NCBI GenBank assembly: GCA_963971425.1
Contig: OZ020514.1
Span: 42,259,158 to 42,323,157, forward strand
Reading direction: 5' to 3'
Length of the DNA stretch: 64,000 bases
Source: Bryoerythrophyllum caledonicum
Taxonomy: Eukaryota; Streptophyta; Bryopsida; Pottiales; Pottiaceae
The translations under genes and the position numbers were made by a program. Below the pieces are notes generated by a model. It saw only the letters and a list, made by a program, of their open reading frames with translations. It was not told the DNA's origin and made no database searches. Shown in pieces: positions 23,141 to 32,340 of the stretch (positions within the stretch are counted from its first letter, which is position 1; each line of letters starts with the position of its first letter).

Positions 23141-24342
23141 GTTCGATTTATGTGAATCTTGCTATACATGAAGCAACTAGGAATTCACACGTTTGTGAAA
23201 CCAGGGTTTTGGAAGCTCCTTAGATGAGGCTTCAACAACGACTTGGAGTAAACTCGACTAAGGTTGTGATGAATTGTTCCTAATGGATTTTGGAGATTTC
23301 GTGCTAGTAAGTTCCTAGCCTTATTTTTCAGGTAAGTTCCTAGTCTTATTTATTTGAACCATAATATCAAAATTAAAAAGGACAAAGAATTTAAAACTTA
23401 AACATGTATTCCAAAATAGAGAAACAACAAAACCAAAAAATAAGGTATTAATATTAAGAAAACAAAAGCAAAGGTGTTAGGGTGAATGCTAGTCAACAAG
23501 TAACTTTAAGCTATAGTAAGCTAATCTAAATCACTAGGTGACATCTAAACTAGTGTGAGGTGCAACTCACTCAATAGGACGACTAAGAAAGCAGGTGGCA
23601 AAAAAAGGACTGCAGGACCATGACATGATATCGACAACTGGGAATGGACGAGAGGTGAGACGGAGGACAAGAGGATCCTCGATCATTATGTGGCCATCCA
23701 AGAGATGACCGGATATAGAAGGAGCTGGCAAGACAACCCAACCAAGTCAATACTAGAAGACATGCACTTTGAATGGATGGTGATCAAAGGGGCAGAGGTC
23801 CACGAGGTTTAGGGAATAAAATCCAACAAAAGAAACAAATGCATTTCGCGAAAAGAGCACAGAGAAAACTAAAAGGAAAACATTCTAGGCGGAATTAGCT
23901 TAGCTCAATGGAAAGAGTAGCCCAAGGATCAAACACTTTGAATGTAAATCATATAAAGGTATTTGCGGCGGATTTCTCCAGAACCTATCATGGAGGTACA
24001 TCACCCGGAAAGGGACCACCATGTGGCCTACCTGAGTTGTAGTGGAGTCAGTGGCAAGAAGTCGAAGACGGCGGACGATCACTAGTGATAGCAAAGGGAG
24101 ATCTTGCCATGGAAGAAAGAGAACTGGTTTTCCAATCGGACTCGGTTGACAATGTCGAAAGCATAAGGGTGTATTTTATGTGGGTCTTTAATTTGCCACC
24201 AATCCCAAAAGGCAACCGTACATTGGTTAAGCAACATGTGAGTATAGACACCATGAGGAGGAAGCTTGAAGAAGACAAGGCAATCAAGTACGGGCTGTCA
24301 CGGGACGTGGCGTCGAGGGTCTCTCCGTATCGTAGATTTTAG
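23141..24342 (+). other. Unassigned interval with one short open frame
   Basis: Mostly no recognisable gene. The frame 24085-24342 encodes FNLPPIPKGNRTLVKQHVSI and ends with EDKAIKYGLSRDVASRV; it reads like a real but unidentified protein piece that stops where the leader of the retrotransposon begins, so it may be a host or transposon gene truncated by the insertion. At 23888-23915 there is a short tRNA D-arm-like word. Confidence 0.3.
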
Positions 24343-24619
24343 CGTAGATTAGTTTGTTACTAATCTACGTGTGTTTAGGGACGAACGGCGGCGCACCGTT
24401 TTCATCCGTGGATGATTTTCATCCACTCAGGGTTGTTTGCGTGTGCGTATAGCGCCGCACACGTCCTTGACTTGACGTCTTTGTCAAGTCAAGCTTTGGG
24501 AGTGTGTTTAGAGAGTGATTAGTGAGTCCTTGCTTGTTAGTGATGGTTTGTCATTAGTAAAGACTCTACATTCTCTAGTTCCACTCGCACTCGTTGATTC
24601 TTCCTTCGTGGAGTGCGAG
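24343..24619. other. Cluster of perfect hairpins in the retrotransposon leader or LTR
   Basis: Five perfect inverted repeats in 277 bases: 24343-24353 with 24359-24369 (arm CGTAGATTAGT), 24408-24415 with 24419-24426 (arm GTGGATGA), 24440-24447 with 24456-24463 (arm CGTGTGCG), 24466-24476 with 24483-24493 (arm CTTGACTTGAC), and 24584-24592 with 24611-24619 (arm CTCGCACTC). Loops are 3-18 nt. They lie between the presumed element start and Gag. Confidence 0.85.
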
Positions 24620-25887
24620 ACGCTTGACTACTTGTGATTCATACATCTTTCACTTGACAAAGACCCTCCCACGTTTCTTGCTATAGTTCTCAAATTTGAC
24701 ATTGAGTGATTTGAAAAAAATTGTGGGTACTTTGAATTTATGAATAGAGCGCGTGGAGACGGAGCCAACGCCACCGACCGCGCCCAAATCGGACGATTTT
24801 TGGAGAAGTTGTGGAGATTGGAAGTTGTGGAGCAAGAAGTTCTGGAGTTTCTGGAGTTTCAGCAGTTTCATCCAATTTGCGATTTCTCATCCATTGTCGA
24901 CGCTTCATCCGCTGCGCACGACTTCATCCATCCGGAGCAGTTTTCATCCGGGTACGCATATGCACAAGGGTCGCAATTCCGTTAGGGACCCTAAACCGTG
25001 CCGAAGTTCCCAATTCCGTTAGTTTGAGTGCTGAAATTTCAGGGAGTCTCTGGAATGAACACTTAAAATTTCAACTTTTGGAGTTTTACATATTTTTTGA
25101 TTCTAATTGCGGATTTGAGTTCGCAAGGAAATTCTAAGACTAATGTTGTAAAGAAATTTTAGTTTACAAAAAAAAAAATATTTGGGGAGTTTTTGGGACG
25201 TCCAAAAACAATCACATGTTATGTGATCTTTTAAAAAAAAAAAAAAAGATAGTGCTAAACTTTGGGAGTAGATTTCAAAGGCATTGTCACTCGGATGTAA
25301 GTGACATTTATGCTTATAGTTAGGGTTTCCGCCATTTGACCTAATTTTAGCATTAGTTTGGCGTTTGTCGTGATTATCTACCAATGTATGTGATTTCATT
25401 GGATGGATAGTGTTTTTAAACACCACGGTCAATCTCCACTACTCCCTTAGTTTTAGACGTTAGGAGGGAACACTTTCAGTGTTTCTCTTTGATTTGCAGG
25501 TTTTGCGACTTTGAGGCATCCACTGCAGGCGTGTGCCAGTGGCGCTGTCTCTTTCATTTTCCTGCTTTTATGTTGTTGGGGGAGAGGATCCGGTTTTGAT
25601 TTCTGGATTCTTGTGCGGTACCTCCCCCATGTTGCGGGCTTGTTGCCGGTGTTTTCCGGTGGCCCCATTTCTTGTTGTTCCAGTTTGTGATAGGGTACCG
25701 TAGGGGTGAAGTCGGATTTATGGCCGGCAAGACCTTTCTATGTCGGGGGATGTGGTTGGACCTGTGGTAGCCGGAGGTGATGACCGGTGATCCACACAGC
25801 TTGGTGATTTTGCAGGTGCAGGTTGCCCGTTCGTACCCTTACCCTTTAGATAGTACCCGTAGATAGATCCCGAGGTGGTTTTTGTTT

Positions 25888-28662
25888 ATGGTGAGTACCC
25901 GGAGTCGGTATTACCGCTCTCCCTCACCAAACCAGTCGGAGAGTGCTTCCACCACAGACTTTGGGCCAGGGTCGGATACCGACGAGGCTTTTGAGCCTGT
26001 TTCGGCGTTGGATACCGACCGTAGGCTTCGAGTCTGGAGTGTGGGCATGTTTGACGACATGGAGGACGATCACCGTCATGTCGTACGAGACAGGTTCTCG
26101 GGACGGGCTAGGGGCATCTCCCTACCCGATTGGCGTCTCCGATTCCAAACTTGGATGAAGGAGAAGCGCCAGCGGACGCCGTCGTTCAACGATTGGTACG
26201 CGTTCGAGCTTTTGCCCTAGCATTTGGAGTTGGAGGCACTTCAGACATATGGGAGGTGGACCACGCAGCACAAGGCAGAATTGCGCCCGGTTGAGGAGTA
26301 TTGGCGCCAGCGTGTGGAGTTGGTCACTGCACTCAAGGAGAGTGCGGTTGCCCAACTCTCGACTTCCACCGAGGAGCCCATGGAAGAGGAGAGTTTCCTC
26401 GGTGAGGAGTCCAAGGGCAAGGGTGTTGCCATTGTGGGCGAACGAGCTGGCATGAGGGCCATGTCTCGTTTGGCCGTAGCCACACGTGCAGCATTGGTGG
26501 CGGTTGGCAACCCGCCAGCCTTCGATCCTTTGGCGCAGTTCATGGCGCATCTGGAGGTGGAGTACGGGGGGTTGCGGCGCGATCAGATGCACCGCATCCA
26601 GGACTTCCGCCGTGAGAAGGAAGACACGCCACCCACCATGTACACACGGTTGGCACTGTTGGCGGCGGAGGCTGGTGATGTCTTTACGGAGCGCCAACTT
26701 GTGAAGATTTTTATCTCCAAGCTCGACAAGCGGATGGTAGAGTTGATCAGTCCGCATTTGCTCTTCCGGTACCACGGCAACGCGACCTTGGCTCAGGCGT
26801 TCGCCGAGGTGGAAGCGCTTGACCGGGCGTTGGGTGTGAGGGAGGCCACAGACTTGGTCACTTCGCTCACGGATGCTCCGAAGCCCAAGAAGCTTGCTAC
26901 GGCGACTGGTAGCTTGGCAGAAGCACAACCTGAAAAGGTTGTGCATTGTTGGGCTTGTGGAGAGGCCGGTCACACCAAGGGGGACCCCAATTGTCCGAAG
27001 AAGAAGGAGGCAGTGGCGAGGAAGGCCAAGCCCAAGACCGAGGCGGCCAAGCTTACGGAGAAGACTGGGAGCAAGGGGAAGAAGCCTGTGACATGCTCTC
27101 ACTGTGGCAAGCCTGGCCACAGTGATGAGAACTGCTTTTCTCTTCACCCAGAGAAGCGCCCAGGATCTTCGGCTGTTGGATCGGATGCCGTGAAGTCACT
27201 TCAATCCGAATTGGCGGAGTTGAAGAAGCAGATGAGCGCGATGGCTTCTTTGGGGCAAGTGGTAGAAACACGGCCTGTGGTGACGGGTCAGGGCTCATCT
27301 TCAGCCTTAGATCGCTACTTGTATGGCGCTTCGGGGGAGGTGGTGGCAGCGGTTGCCACTCGTGCTCAGACCATTACACAGGCGGTGGCACCCTCTTCCA
27401 CTCTGCCGGGTAGTAGCGGTCGTTCACGCCATGCGGGTTTGCCGGACCACATTGGTCAGTCCCGACTACCTCTGTCGTTCAGCATCGCGGATGCGACTAC
27501 TTCTACTGCCGCTCCCACTTCGATTCCGGTCCCACCGGTTTCTTCCAGTCCTGGAGATGCTGTACATACCTTGGCGTATAAGGTGTTGCAATTGCCGGTG
27601 TTTGCTGGTGTGGACTTTCTCACACCGGATTTTCAACCATCCGGTATATTCCATTTGGCGGGTAGTATGTTGGAAGGCAAGGTGCCCATTCCGTCGTTGG
27701 AGGTGTCACAGGCAGTGACCGCTCCACCCATTGAGGAGGATTTGGTGGCAATGCGGGCCAAGTTGGCCGCGGAGGCTATTTCCGCGTTTGAGGCCAATGC
27801 CACTTCCACACCTATGGAGCAGTCGTCCAGGGATCGGGCCTTGATCTCTGGAGTGGATTATTTGTCTGACGTTGCAGCCCGGTCGGCACGGGAGCGACGC
27901 AGTGTGCGTCCAGGGGTGGTACGTTTGGTGAATGACGATGGAGTCATGGTGGTAGGCCGTACGGATGGCAACTCCACTCGAGCTACCTCCCTACGTGTTA
28001 TGTTGGACTCTGGGGCTCAGCCAGTGATGATTGGCAAGCAGCTAGCCCATGATTTGGGTCTAGGTGCTTTGGACCTCGAGCCTTGTCCATTCACGATTGT
28101 TACATCGGTTGGGGGCACGGAGAAGGCCATGGGCTACACCCGACATCCGTTGCAGTTGATGTTTGGCGTGGGATCTGGTCCATTATTCTCCCATGTCTCC
28201 CTTCAGTGCGTTGTTACTGGCGCCACCAACTACGATATTTTGGTGGGCCAACAGGCACTATATCCACTTGGATTTGGGGTGGATAACTGGACGGAGGAGG
28301 CCTGGATTAGGCCAGGGTGGTCTGCCGGTGATGGCAGGAAGGAGCTCATCCCCGTAGTCTTCGCAGCTAGCGCGGTGACTTCGACGACAGATGCTATGTT
28401 TGGGTGTAGTGCTCTGGCATCAGACTTGCCGTGTGCTTCTTCACTTTTGGAGGAGACATATGCATTTATGTCTGTGGTGGAGGATTCACGCGAGCATCCA
28501 CCATTGGCGATCCCTGCCCGTCATTGCAAGGATCCGCTTCCGCCGTGGGGGACACCGTTGGAGCTCACTTGTCGTAGTGGAGAGATCGTGCATGCTCTTG
28601 ATGCTCCACTGCCTTCAGTGGACTCTTCCACTCCGTTGTTGGCTCGTACTATTCAGTGGTGA
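25888..28662 (+). CDS. Gag-protease polyprotein of the Ty3/gypsy element, with one in-frame TAG
   Basis: ATG 25888 is the first ATG of a frame running to TGA 28660-28662, interrupted once by TAG at 26218-26220. The N-terminus is Ser/Asp-rich. A retrotransposon capsid-like region covers about residues 195-330 (FDPLAQFMAHLEVEYGG and following). Two CCHC zinc knuckles follow: CWACGEAGHTKGDPNC (from residue 354; six rather than four residues before the last Cys) and CSHCGKPGHSDENC (from 403). A long Ser/Pro/Thr-rich linker leads to the aspartic protease: LRVMLDSGAQPVMIGKQLA, with DSGA Asp near residue 707, then YDILVGQQAL. Gag packages the RNA; the protease cuts the polyprotein. The TAG may be a mutation or a readthrough site; the surrounding frame is otherwise intact over 900 codons. 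The same frame continues past the TGA into the methyltransferase. Confidence 0.88.
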
Positions 28663-29898
28663 CCACCGGATGAGGGTATTATCCTTGTGGAGTTATTTGC
28701 CGGTATCGGTACGGGGCTCGCGGTTGTGTTGGAGGCCGGGCTCAAGGTACGACGGTATATCCACGTGGATAGTGGCTTTGCAGCCAACCGTGCCGCTCAC
28801 CATCACATTCAGCGTCTTCTGGCGTTGTATCCAGAGCAGTTACCATCTTCTGCGATTCGAGGGTGTTTTGGCAAGTTGCCACGTGATGTGACGTTGATCA
28901 GTGAGGATGATCTTCGCCGGTTAGGTCACGTGGACTTGGTGATTGCCGGATGGCCTTGCCAAGGCCATTCACGGGCGGGAAGTGGACGTGGCTTGGATGA
29001 TCCACGGTCGGGTCTCTTTGCGGATTTGCTCAGGCTCGTCCAGTGGTGGATTACCCACCAATCGACACCACCGGGGTACATTTTTGAGAATGTACCCCCA
29101 TTGGGGGATACACGGACGAAAGTGCGTGAGGATGGGGCGTACATCCATCACCTTCTTGGTCCCCCTACGTTTGTTGATGCCGCAGCGTTGGGATCTTACG
29201 CCCATCGGCCACGTTGGATTTGGACCAACATGGCATCATCCACAACGTTCACTTCTGCACTTGCTCAAGTGCAACGGCCCGTGCGCCGTGAGGTCGATGA
29301 CATTTTAGACGACCACCGTGTTTCCACGGAGGTTACGAAGGATGATGAGCCACCATTGGCGGTGGTCAACCGCGTTGGTTTCACTCGGGGGGCATTTCCC
29401 ACTTTGATGTGCTATCCAGGCTCTTTTGCCTTCAGGTCACGCGGTCCGGGCATGGTTTGGGATTCTTCTTCCCAAACTTTCGAGGAGCCTTCTGTCGATG
29501 AGAGGGAGCGGGCGATGGGCTTTTTGACAGGCACCACCGCCGCACCGGATATCTCTGAGGGCCAACGCCGTTATTTGTTGGGTCAAGCCATTGACCTCAA
29601 CACCCTTGTTTGGATATGTGGCCTCTGTTTCGCCGCTCAACGCCGTTCGAGTGACCATCCACGCGTGCTGGGGGCAGACTCTGATGGTCAGGGGGCAGCG
29701 ATGCCACATCGCACAGAGATCGAGGAAGCGGAGTTGCTTTTTCGTTTGAAGAGGCATGCAGCTGAAGAGCTTCGTGCTCAGCGTGTCTTTGCAGGCTTGG
29801 CAGAGGACTTTGAACGTGAGGATGCCCCCACTGCAGGCTTGGCAGAGGACTTTGAACGTGACGATGCTCCCATTTGGCCTCAAGAACGCACCCGCTGA
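28663..29898 (+). CDS. C5-cytosine DNA methyltransferase within the retrotransposon
   Basis: In the same frame as Gag-protease, after TGA 28660-28662. No ATG lies near the domain start, so translation probably needs passage of that TGA. Motifs in order: [11 protein letters not shown] (28690-28719), [16 protein letters not shown] with catalytic Cys at 28957-28959, VI IFENVPP (about 29080), [13 protein letters not shown] (about 29203), [12 protein letters not shown] (about 29390), then ERAMGFLTG (about 29508) and [17 protein letters not shown] (29569-29616). All motifs needed for cytosine-5 methylation are present. The GTGL of motif I and the length (about 410 codons) recall the Dnmt3/DRM branch, by eye only. 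The expected role is methylation of DNA, possibly of the element's own copies. The C-terminal 90 residues are Glu/Arg-rich and end in a duplicated 14-residue unit fused to reverse transcriptase sequence. It occupies the place where the first part of reverse transcriptase should be. Confidence 0.92.
   Translation, partial: PPDEGIILVELFAGIGTGLAVVLEAGLKVRRYIHVDSGFAANRAAHHHIQRLLALYPEQLPSSAIRGCFGKLPRDVTLISEDDLRRLGHVDLVIAGWPCQGHSRAGSGRGLDDPRSGLFADLLRLVQWWITHQSTPPGYIFENVPPLGDTRTKVREDGAYIHHLLGPPTFVDAAALGSYAHRPRWIWTNMASSTTFTSALAQVQRPVRREVDDILDDHRVSTEVTKDDEPPLAVVNRVGFTRGAFPTLMCYPGSFAFRSRGPGMVWDSSSQTFEEPSVDERERAMGFLTGTTAAPDISEGQRRYLLGQAIDLNTLVWICGLCFAAQRRSSDHPRVLGADSDGQGAAMPHRTEIEEAELLFRLKRHAAEELRAQRVFAGLAEDFEREDAPTAGLAEDFERDDAPIWPQERTR
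29791..29874. repeat. Tandem duplication of a 42-bp coding unit
   Basis: 29791-29832 and 29833-29874 differ at only a few bases; each encodes AGLAEDFER(E/D)DAP. The second copy leads directly into the reverse transcriptase motif, one frame over. Confidence 0.95.
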
Positions 29899-30166
29899 GT
29901 TTCAGAGGGTGATGGACCGGGTGTTGACCGGTTTACCGTTTGCCCGATGCTACATTGATGATGTTATCATTTTTAGTAGCAGCCCATAGGAGCATGTGAG
30001 GCATCTTCAGGCGGTGTTTGAGAGGTTACGGCAGTGGGGATTGCGCTTGCACCATGGCAAATGCAAATTCTTCCATGACCGGTTGCCATACTTGGGACAT
30101 ATGATTGTTCCAGGAGGTCTTGGCGTGCAGCAGGCGAAGGTTGACGCGCTGCAGAAGATTCCAGCC
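29869..30166 (+). pseudogene. Reverse transcriptase, central fragment
   Basis: In frame 2, one frame away from the methyltransferase, the sequence reads [20 protein letters not shown] and then [10 protein letters not shown], the catalytic YxDD motif of Ty3/gypsy reverse transcriptase. A stop (TAG 29987-29989) interrupts it; beyond, HLQAVFERLRQWGLRL, KCKFF and LPYLGHMI follow (palm and thumb). The first roughly 140 residues of the domain, including the first catalytic Asp region, are absent. The end joins near 30166 to late RNase H sequence, so about 150 further residues (connection and the start of RNase H) are missing. A functional enzyme cannot be made from this copy. Confidence 0.9.
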
Positions 30167-32012
30167 TAAACTGAATTTTAGGCCCTATTTGTATGGGCAG
30201 CGTTTTACTTTGGTGACCGACCACCAGCCTTTGAAGTGGCTCATGGAGTCTGACAAGCTTACTGGCAAGCTTGCCAGGTGGGCTTTGTTGCTCCAGGAGT
30301 ATGATTTTGAGGTTGTACACCGGGCGGGCATCACGAACTTGGATGCGGATGGTCTATCTCGCAATCCAAGTCCATCGGAGGAGGATTTGACTGGTGCCAG
30401 GTGGCATGGGGACTGTGACAGGGAGTCAGTCCCGGGGTGGCATGCAGCAGCCTACCTCACATTGATGTCTGGATCCACATCGACGTTGCCTGATATGGCA
30501 GCGGATGAGGAACCAGACAAGGCCCAGGTTGTTAGCGACGTGTGGGAAGACGTTCCAGTCTTGCACAAGCTGCAACATGGCACACTTCCGCCCGCTCTTT
30601 CGGCCATGGAGCGCGATCGAGTTGGACACCGGATAGCGAGGTTCCGTTGGGAGAACGGCCTTCTATTTCGGTTGTGGCCGGATGGAACTAGGCGCATAGT
30701 TCCCAGACCGGATCAGAGGGCTTCGTTGGTACGACAAGTACACGAAGACCTTGGTCATTTTGGTGTGCGGCGGACTCATTCGATGTTGCGCAGTCAATAT
30801 TGGTGGACCGGCATGTATCAGCAGGTGGCCATGTACGTTTCACGGTGTGAAGTCTGTGATCGGGTCAGATCCAGCTTCAACACATTGTCACCACAGTTGC
30901 AGCCTTTGCCCATCATGGGTTTGGGCTACCGTTGGTCTCTGGATTTTGCTGGGCCACTTGTTGTCACCCCACGTGGAGCCAAGTACGTGTTGGTGATGGT
31001 GGAGCACTTCAGCAAGTGGATTGAGCTTGTGGCATTACCACAGAACTCCTCGGAGTCGGCGGCCATGGCATTCCTTGACCGGGTGCTCGCTCGTTTTGGA
31101 GCCCCAGCTGAGGTGTTGACTGACCTAGGGCGTGAGTTCCTTGGTGCTTTCGAGGCTTTGTGCACCAAGGCTTTGATTGACCACCGTACGACTTCTAGAG
31201 ATCATCCGGAAGCGGATGGTTTGGCGGAGCGTGTGGTTCAGACCGTTAAGCGTGGACTACGGAAGTATGGATTACTTCAGGGTGGCCACCGTGATTGGGA
31301 TCTGATGATACCATGGATCGCCATGGGATACCGGTTTAGCCGGCAGGCCTCTTTGGCCGCTTTCAGTCCGTATCAGTTGTTGTACGGACGGGAGCCGATT
31401 CTACCCAGTTCTGTACGGGAGAAGTTGGCCCCAGTTGTGGACTTGGATGATCCAGAGGTCTGGATCCAGTGTCTGCGTGACCGAGCGGAGTTCTTCAAGC
31501 GGGCCATGCCAATGGCCATGGAGAATTTATCCATCGCTCAGCACCGCGATACATTACGGTACGCTCGCATTCGCAGCGGCGCTTATCGACCTCAGTTGCG
31601 GCGTTTCTCCACTGGAGATTACGTTTATTTGCAACGTGAGGCGCCTACGACGTTAGATGTCAAGGCCGGGCCCACCATTCTTCGTGTGAAGGATGTGTTG
31701 CCCAGTGGCATCTTGTTGCTGGAAGGCAAAGATGGCCGGGAGTGTCGGGAGCACTCCAAGAACTGCGCGCCCTGCCATTTGCCCATTGATGGCTCCGTGC
31801 ATCTTGAGTTGGCCGTTGTGCCACAGGGTCTTCCGTGTTTTGTGTGTGGTGAGAAGAAGGGTGCGGCTACTATGTTGCTTTGTGACCATTGCCAGCGTGG
31901 TTGGCATATGGCTTGCTTGACGCCGCCTCTCTCTACTCTACCGTCCGGGGATTGGACTTGCCCTCGTTGTCGGAGGTCTTCGAGTCACGTTTCACCCGAT
32001 GAAACGGCTTGA
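30165..32012 (+). CDS. RNase H remnant, integrase and C-terminal PHD finger
   Basis: Frame 3, open from the deletion junction to TGA 32010-32012. It begins in the last part of RNase H (RPYLYGQRFTLVTDHQPLKW, then LLQEYDFEVVHRAG). The integrase zinc domain has HEDLGHFGVRRTH and CEVCDRV (about 30739-30865). The catalytic core has Asp in SLDFAGPL (30942), Asp in LTDLGREF (31122) and Glu in DGLAERVV (31227), the D,D-35-E triad. GDYVYLQR (about 31615) marks the C-terminal DNA-binding region. From 31835 to about 31970 a PHD finger follows: CFVCGEKKG, LLCDHCQRGWHMAC, then WTCPRCR, a complete Cys4-His-Cys3 set. PHD fingers usually bind histone H3 tails, so this end could steer integration towards particular chromatin. 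The integrase-PHD part is uninterrupted, unlike the reverse transcriptase. Confidence 0.92.
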   Translation, partial: PKLNFRPYLYGQRFTLVTDHQPLKWLMESDKLTGKLARWALLLQEYDFEVVHRAGITNLDADGLSRNPSPSEEDLTGARWHGDCDRESVPGWHAAAYLTLMSGSTSTLPDMAADEEPDKAQVVSDVWEDVPVLHKLQHGTLPPALSAMERDRVGHRIARFRWENGLLFRLWPDGTRRIVPRPDQRASLVRQVHEDLGHFGVRRTHSMLRSQYWWTGMYQQVAMYVSRCEVCDRVRSSFNTLSPQLQPLPIMGLGYRWSLDFAGPLVVTPRGAKYVLVMVEHFSKWIELVALPQNSSESAAMAFLDRVLARFGAPAEVLTDLGREFLGAFEALCTKALIDHRTTSRDHPEADGLAERVVQTVKRGLRKYGLLQGGHRDWDLMIPWIAMGYRFSRQASLAAFSPYQLLYGREPILPSSVREKLAPVVDLDDPEVWIQCLRDRAEFFKRAMPMAMENLSIAQHRDTLRYARIRSGAYRPQLRRFSTGDYVYLQREAPTTLDVKAGPTILRVKDVLPSGILLLEGKDGRECREHSKNCAPCHLPIDGSVHLELAVVPQGLPCFVCGEKKGAATMLLCDHCQRGWHMACLTPPLSTLPSGDWTCPRCRRSSSHVSPDETA

Positions 32013-32315
32013 ATTCCTTATAGACTTGTCATTGTGTGGTGCGTTGCCATCCAGTTGGAGTTCCTGGTTTCGGTTCAGGGATAGGCAACGTGGAGATTGA
32101 CCAAGGGATTGGCAATAAAATTGCCTAAGGCGATTAAAGATGGGGCTCACATTGCACCCGGCCTACCATCTCTTTGTTACTTCTTCATATGCTTATTGAT
32201 TCGATGACGGCGACATCTTTGGCTGGATGCGTACAGTTGTTGCAGCGACATCACCGTGGCGTTTAGTCTTATTAGTGTTGTTTGGTCCTAGCTGGATAGA
32301 GGGTCTCTTTATCCG

Positions 32316-32331
32316 CTAGGGGGGGCACTTG
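32316..32331 (+). promoter_or_regulatory. Candidate polypurine tract
   Basis: GCTAGGGGGGGCAC lies about 300 bases after the integrase stop and just before a TTGAGGGTG that may open the 3' LTR. Position and composition fit the plus-strand primer of Ty3/gypsy elements. Confidence 0.55.
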
Positions 32332-32340
32332 AGGGTGTAT

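Larger units (their letters stand above)
24313..32340 (+). mobile_element. Ty3/gypsy retrotransposon carrying a C5-cytosine methyltransferase and a PHD finger
   Basis: Order on the plus strand: structured leader, Gag with two zinc knuckles, aspartic protease, DNA methyltransferase, partial reverse transcriptase, RNase H remnant, integrase, PHD finger, polypurine tract. Integrase after reverse transcriptase marks it as Ty3/gypsy. A TCGAGGGT at 24313 and TTGAGGGT at 32329, just after the polypurine tract, may be the starts of two diverged LTRs (about two-thirds identity over 30 bases), but complete LTRs, a primer-binding site and a target duplication could not be defined, so both limits are approximate. 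Reverse transcriptase is incomplete, so this copy cannot move alone. Base composition is clearly more GC-rich than the flanks. Confidence 0.9.

Noticed and set aside
23888-23960. Possible tRNA: TTAGCTCAATGGAAAGAG resembles a D arm
   Set aside because: No matching acceptor stem, anticodon stem or T-arm GGTTCAA follows at the right distance; at most a tRNA-derived SINE fragment.
24313-24660. A complete 5' LTR ending in TTGACA near 24658
   Set aside because: No second copy was found at the 3' end beyond about 30 bases of weak match, and no primer-binding site follows.
26122-27147. Long minus-strand open frame (341 codons) opposite Gag
   Set aside because: It mirrors the codon pattern of the plus-strand Gag frame, has no domain, and the plus-strand zinc knuckles show which strand codes.
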